Shown in pieces: positions 60,394-64,000 of a stretch of DNA of 64,000 nucleotides (its first letter is position 1; every line of letters begins with the position of its first letter). The translations under genes were made by a program, and so were the position numbers. The notes under the pieces are model-generated. The model searched no databases, was not told the origin of the DNA, and saw nothing but the letters and a program-made list of their open reading frames with translations. The stretch is from Tridacna crocea (taxonomy: Eukaryota; Mollusca; Bivalvia; Cardiida; Cardiidae). The DNA is taken from NCBI GenBank assembly GCA_943736015.1, contig OX031059.1, positions 22,190,501 to 22,254,500 on the forward strand, written 5' to 3'.

Positions 60394-60790
60394 CTTAATT
60401 TTTAATGAATATCAAAATATGTGTGTTTTTCAAGCAAAACAGATCTATTCAATGTAGTTGAATATCAACTAGCTCTACTTATGATGTCATGAGTTGCATT
60501 TAATATTGTCCTCGATATTTCAACACATTATCTCAAAACCCAGTGTTTTCATGAAAATCCAGTCTACAATGTTGCTGTCTTGTAAAGACTTCATCTTTTA
60601 GTTCTCAAGCTGGGTTCTATATGTACAGTAGATCAATTTCCATAGCAGACAGATCTAGAGACTACATTTAAAATACAACACTGGGGTTAATATCCTTGTT
60701 AACCAAGTGTGTCCGGCACAAAACAAAAACTTGATCTTTTGAGGTTTTTGAGGCAAATTATGACTGAAAGGATGAGCTATTCTAGATAAT

Positions 60791-60990
60791 ATCACAGAGC
60801 TCCAGATAAGAGGGAGTGATGGTAATCTAAATCCATTATTTCTTTTCCAAACCCTCTGTTGTGGGTACTCATTAGAATGGTCTCGATAAGACGATTCTAA
60901 TGAGTACCCATAATATAAGGTTCAGTGGAGAATGAATAATATTTTCAATTTTGGAATCAAAATCACTCCCTCTATCTGGAGCTCTGATAT
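60791..60990. repeat. Compound foldback
   Basis: Outer arms: AGAGCTCCAGATAAGAGGGA / TCCCTCTATCTGGAGCTCT. Inner arms: TGGGTACTCATTAGAATGG / CGATTCTAATGAGTACCCA (60860-60911) with a 10 nt loop. The sequence between outer and inner arms is only weakly paired. Confidence 0.82.
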
Positions 60991-61058
60991 CATATATATT
61001 TCTGAGATCATGCTGATAACATAAGGGTTAAAAGCTAATAAATTAGAATCATTCTTAC

Positions 61059-61170
61059 CCTGTTAAAAGCTGGAGTCAGTTCAAAGCAGTTACTGAACAA
61101 AGAAACCCTGGCAAACACATAGAGACCCAGTCTAGCTCTGGATAAAGCCACAACCAGTCGTCTCACATCT
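61059..61170 (-). CDS. AQR: AQR exon with helicase motif VI
   Basis: (R)[19 protein letters not shown] then [18 protein letters not shown]; acceptor AAATTTCAG, donor AACAGG|GTAAGA, phases 2/0. [10 protein letters not shown] is superfamily 1 motif VI, carrying the arginine that contacts the nucleotide. Very close to the vertebrate sequence. Confidence 0.96.
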
Positions 61171-61515
61171 CTGAAATTTAACCAAAATGGTTCTCAAACT
61201 TCCAATGAGTCAACTTTTCTTTTTCTATTTTTCATTCCTGTAGAAGTTTCTTTGGTGTCTGTTGGAGTTTAAGCTTAATTTTTTTTTTTTTCAATTACTT
61301 TCTAATTATTAGCAATTTTATTGCAAGGCAAATCAGTTCTTGATGGAATCTAATTTCTTCAAGAAGTTTCAAAGTTGACTCTGACAGACTTTCTCAATGA
61401 GACCTGCTCCAAACTGTGTTTCCTTACTAGAAAGAAATTTGACATTTAAAACAATACTGTTACAAAGCATTAAACATGAGCCCACTGGCCTTCTATTACT
61501 TGATATTATAAAAGA

Positions 61516-63178
61516 AACAAGAGGGCCATGATGGCCCTGTATCGCTCCACTGGCTTTTTAACCCTTTACCACACAAATTGAAGTGTTCATGACCATGAAA
61601 AAGAGGGCCTTCAACAACAATAAACACTGTCAGGCAATACAAGCAGATTAATTCATTGGCATGAAAGGAAAAATCCTTGGAAAAATTAGCTGAATGATAG
61701 AAACCTTACTCTGAATTTATTATTCACCTCATGTGAGCATAACTATTAGCATCAAAATGAATCGCACTCCTTGAAAACAGAATATTTCCTATCAAAGGAC
61801 TTAATGTCTAGCACCAATCTTGTATCAATGCAGTTTGATAATCAAGGGAGGTAAGTAGTACCAAACTTTATCTTTCATTAAGAGTTATTTCCCTTGATTA
61901 ATGTTTAAATTGGAGTGACAATACTTTGAAGCCCATGTTTAACTTGTGATCCCTGGAAAAGAGCCAATTTTGACCCCAGACCTACAATATGAAACTAGAA
62001 TGTGTGATTATAAACAAGAAGATTTTTTAATCTTGCCTAATAAAATGCCCTGTAAAACAAGTTTGCTTAATAAAAGGCCCTCTAAAACATGTGACCCATG
62101 ATAAAGGTTTATCAAGTTTTCACTATAAAAGCCAATGTAAAACTTGTGACCCCTGGGGTGGGGTCAAACATGACCCCCAAAGTTAAAATTTGCGCCCTCT
62201 TGGTAGAGGCCCGTAAGATAAAGCTACACACAAAATTTGGTAGCCCTAGGCCTTATGGCTATATACGAGTAGATTATAAAAGTTTCCCTATATAAGCCCA
62301 TGTAAAACTTGTGACCCCCTGGGACAGGGCTAAATTTGACCCCAGAGCTATAATTTGGGCACCCTTTGGTAGAGACCCCCTAGATAAAGCTACATGCAAA
62401 ATTTGATAGCCCTAGCCCTTATAGCTAGGTGCGAGATGATTTTGAAAGTTTTTCCTATATAAGCCCATGTAAAATTTGTTACCTCCCTGGGCGGGGCCAA
62501 ATTTGACCCCCGGGCTATGATTTGGATACCCTTGGTAGAGGTCTACTAGATAAAGCTACATGCCAAATTTGGTAGCCCTAGGCCCTATGGCTAGGTGGAA
62601 GAAGAATTTTAAAATTCTCCCTGTATAAGCCCATGTAAAACTTGTTACTCCCGGGGCTCGGCCAATTTTGACCCCAGGGCTATAATTTGGACACTGTTGG
62701 TAGAGGTCCACCAGATAAAACTACATGCCAAATTTGGTAGCCCTAGGCCCTATGCCTAGGTAAAAGAGGAATTTTAAAGTTCTCCCTAAATAAGCCCATG
62801 TAAAACTTGTGACCCCCGGGGCGGGGCCAATTTTGACCCAGGGCTATAATTTGAAGAAACTTGGTAAAGGTCCACTAGATGAAGCTAAATGCAAAATTTG
62901 GTAGCCCTAGGCCTTACGTTTTCAGACAAGAAGATTTTCAAAATTTTTCAGTTTTGTTGCCATGGCAACCAGAAATTTTGAAGGAATTTAATTCTTTCAA
63001 GAAATTCTGAAGAGGACCATGACAGGATCATTTCTGTGACGTTTCATCAAAATTGGATGGGTAATTTCAGAGAAGAAGATGTTTAAAGAAAAAGTTAACG
63101 CATGGACGGACAGACGCACGCACGACGGACAACGGGCCATGACATAAGCCCGCTGGCCTTTGGCCAGTGGAGCTAAAA
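61516..63178 (+). mobile_element. Element with ~170 bp tandem units and GGACGG tail
   Basis: Begins AACAAGAGGGCCATGATGGC (hairpin). A short MITE fragment (TTAACCCTTTACCACACAAA) lies near 61558-61620. About six units from ~62040 share AAGCCCATGTAAAACTTGTG, GGGGCGGGGCCAATTTTGAC and AAATTTGGTAGCCCTAGGCC. It ends ACGGACAGACGCACGCACGA, then CCCGCTGGCCTTTGGCCAGT and GGAGCTAAAAA. Lies in AQR between the motif V and motif VI exons. Confidence 0.8.
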
Positions 63179-63183
63179 AATAC

Positions 63184-63269
63184 CTAAGATGTCCGACAGT
63201 CCTAGTTCTGACCAATGATAAGAGGATAAAGTCATTCTGTTGACCTTGATATCTGTCCACTGTGGTTAC
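63184..63269 (-). CDS. AQR: AQR exon with helicase motif V (gene continues beyond the window)
   Basis: VTTVDRYQGQQNDFILLSLV then RTRTVGHL(R); acceptor TTTGTTTTCAG, donor CTTAG|GTATTT. Aquarius is the SF1 RNA helicase of the spliceosome that binds introns upstream of the branch point and links splicing to snoRNP and exon-junction assembly. VDRYQGQQND is motif V. Upstream exons are not in the remaining 730 bases of the window. Confidence 0.96.
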
Positions 63270-63334
63270 CTGAAAACAAACAAAGACAATTTGTTAGATG
63301 TAATCTTGTCTACCTGTTTACCAGATAACTGAGA

Positions 63335-63555
63335 TTAACTCTTTACCAAACGACAAAATTTTAGACTGGTATAACTTGAAATCATTTGCAGATGACAAAG
63401 TAAAGGTAACTGAAAATTTGACATTTGTTTTGTGAAGGGTAGAAAACATTGTGGAAAAAGGAGAAAATGCTGCACTTTCTACTTTTCCTGCAATGTTTTC
63501 TACAGGCTTCTTCCTCTGGGTCATCAAAAGTAGGGATTGTGTGGTAATGGGTTAA
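63335..63555 (+). repeat. TTAA MITE family 1
   Basis: TTAACTCTTTACCAAACGAC to GTGTGGTAATGGGTTAA with both TTAAs. The palindrome apex is deleted (GAAAATGCTGCACTTTCTAC). Confidence 0.9.
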
Positions 63556-63688
63556 ACCATCCTGAAGGAAAAGAAAAATGTCTTCAATCCCTTCAAAGAC
63601 AAGTCCCAAAATAGGGGTCATTTTAATATTTCATATGCAGTGCTTTTAGTATGAGCAAGTTTATAGTTTTTGGTCTGATAAAGGGTTA
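63556..63688 (-). repeat. Family 1 MITE fragment, right part
   Basis: ATGCAGTGCTTTTAGTATGA and GGTCTGATAAAGGGTTAA. Confidence 0.5.
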
Positions 63689-63929
63689 AATAACTTGCTT
63701 GTAAGTCAAAAAGAATACAAAAATTGGGCACCTGTCCTAAAATGAGCAGTGCTGTGTAAAGGGGGATAACTCAATCTGCGAAAAACATCAACCCATGTCA
63801 GGCTACTGGTCACTTTTCTGCATATCAGAGGACTAGTATACCTCATGATGCAGTTGGTTGTTACACAAAATGGATATTGGTATCATGCATCACATATATG
63901 CATTAAACCTCCTTTTGCCAGAGTATAGC

Positions 63930-64000
63930 TTAACTCATTACCAAAACGTCAATATTTTAGTTTTGTCCAAATCGAAAGCATTTGCAGACGACATATAAAA
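63930..64000 (+). repeat. TTAA MITE family 1, cut by the window edge
   Basis: TTAACTCATTACCAAAACGT, then CCAAATCGAAAGCATTTGCA. Confidence 0.85.

Noticed and set aside
1..64000. The regular palindromic repeats as a CRISPR-like or bacterial array
   Set aside because: Each palindrome is the centre of a ~225 bp TTAA-flanked element in a eukaryotic, intron-containing context. Spacing is irregular and there are no cas genes.

Overview
The window looks like nuclear DNA of a bivalve mollusc. It is AT-rich and packed with repeats, and has widely spaced small exons with GT-AG introns. It also carries repeat types typical of bivalves: elements with ~155-170 bp internal repeats ending in GGACGG-rich tails (the 'pearl'/Helentron style), tRNA-derived SINEs and many TTAA-flanked MITEs. 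The species is inferred from repeat style only. No bacterial-type genes, rRNA, intact tRNA or CRISPR were seen. Most long open frames are repeats that happen to lack stops.

Two conserved genes could be assembled exon by exon, both on the minus strand. (1) A complete eukaryotic translation initiation factor 2D gene (EIF2D, ligatin) runs from 34384 down to 16664. Its 16 coding exons have mutually consistent splice phases and give 1902 nt, or 633 residues plus stop. (2) The 3' end of the Aquarius intron-binding RNA helicase gene (AQR) runs from 63269 down to 56141 in five exons, with the rest beyond the right edge. A third, small minus-strand gene (1554-2984, possibly starting at 3050) encodes a single-pass membrane protein. 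I could not name it securely; it has a weak COX6C-like look.

Layout: 1-16.6 kb holds the small gene, MITEs, SINEs, a 1.2 kb pearl/Helitron-like element (9.78-11.03 kb) and ~180 bp tandem repeats (12.4-13.8 kb). 16.6-34.4 kb is EIF2D, whose introns are filled with MITEs and a ~155 bp higher-order tandem array (31.3-32.8 kb). 34.4-39.3 kb is intergenic, with a second 1.2 kb element. 39292-49456 is a single ~10.2 kb foldback element with two inverted satellite arms, sitting inside a small MITE and bordered by a 9-bp near-perfect duplication. 49.5-56.1 kb is more MITEs and an inverted degenerate relative of the 31 kb array. 56.1-64 kb is AQR with intronic MITEs, foldbacks and a ~170 bp tandem element (61.5-63.2 kb).

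The strongest repeat signal is a ~225 bp MITE family (about 50 recognisable copies here). Its ends are TTAA-CCCTTTACC and GGTAAAGGG-TTAA, and its centre is a near-perfect ~65 bp palindrome. A paralogous empty site at 11510 against the filled site at 45329-45558 shows TTAA target duplication, as in piggyBac-type transposition. A related family (1301-1528 and around the 10 kb element) has a different palindrome whose two arms have changed together, so pairing is kept while sequence is not.
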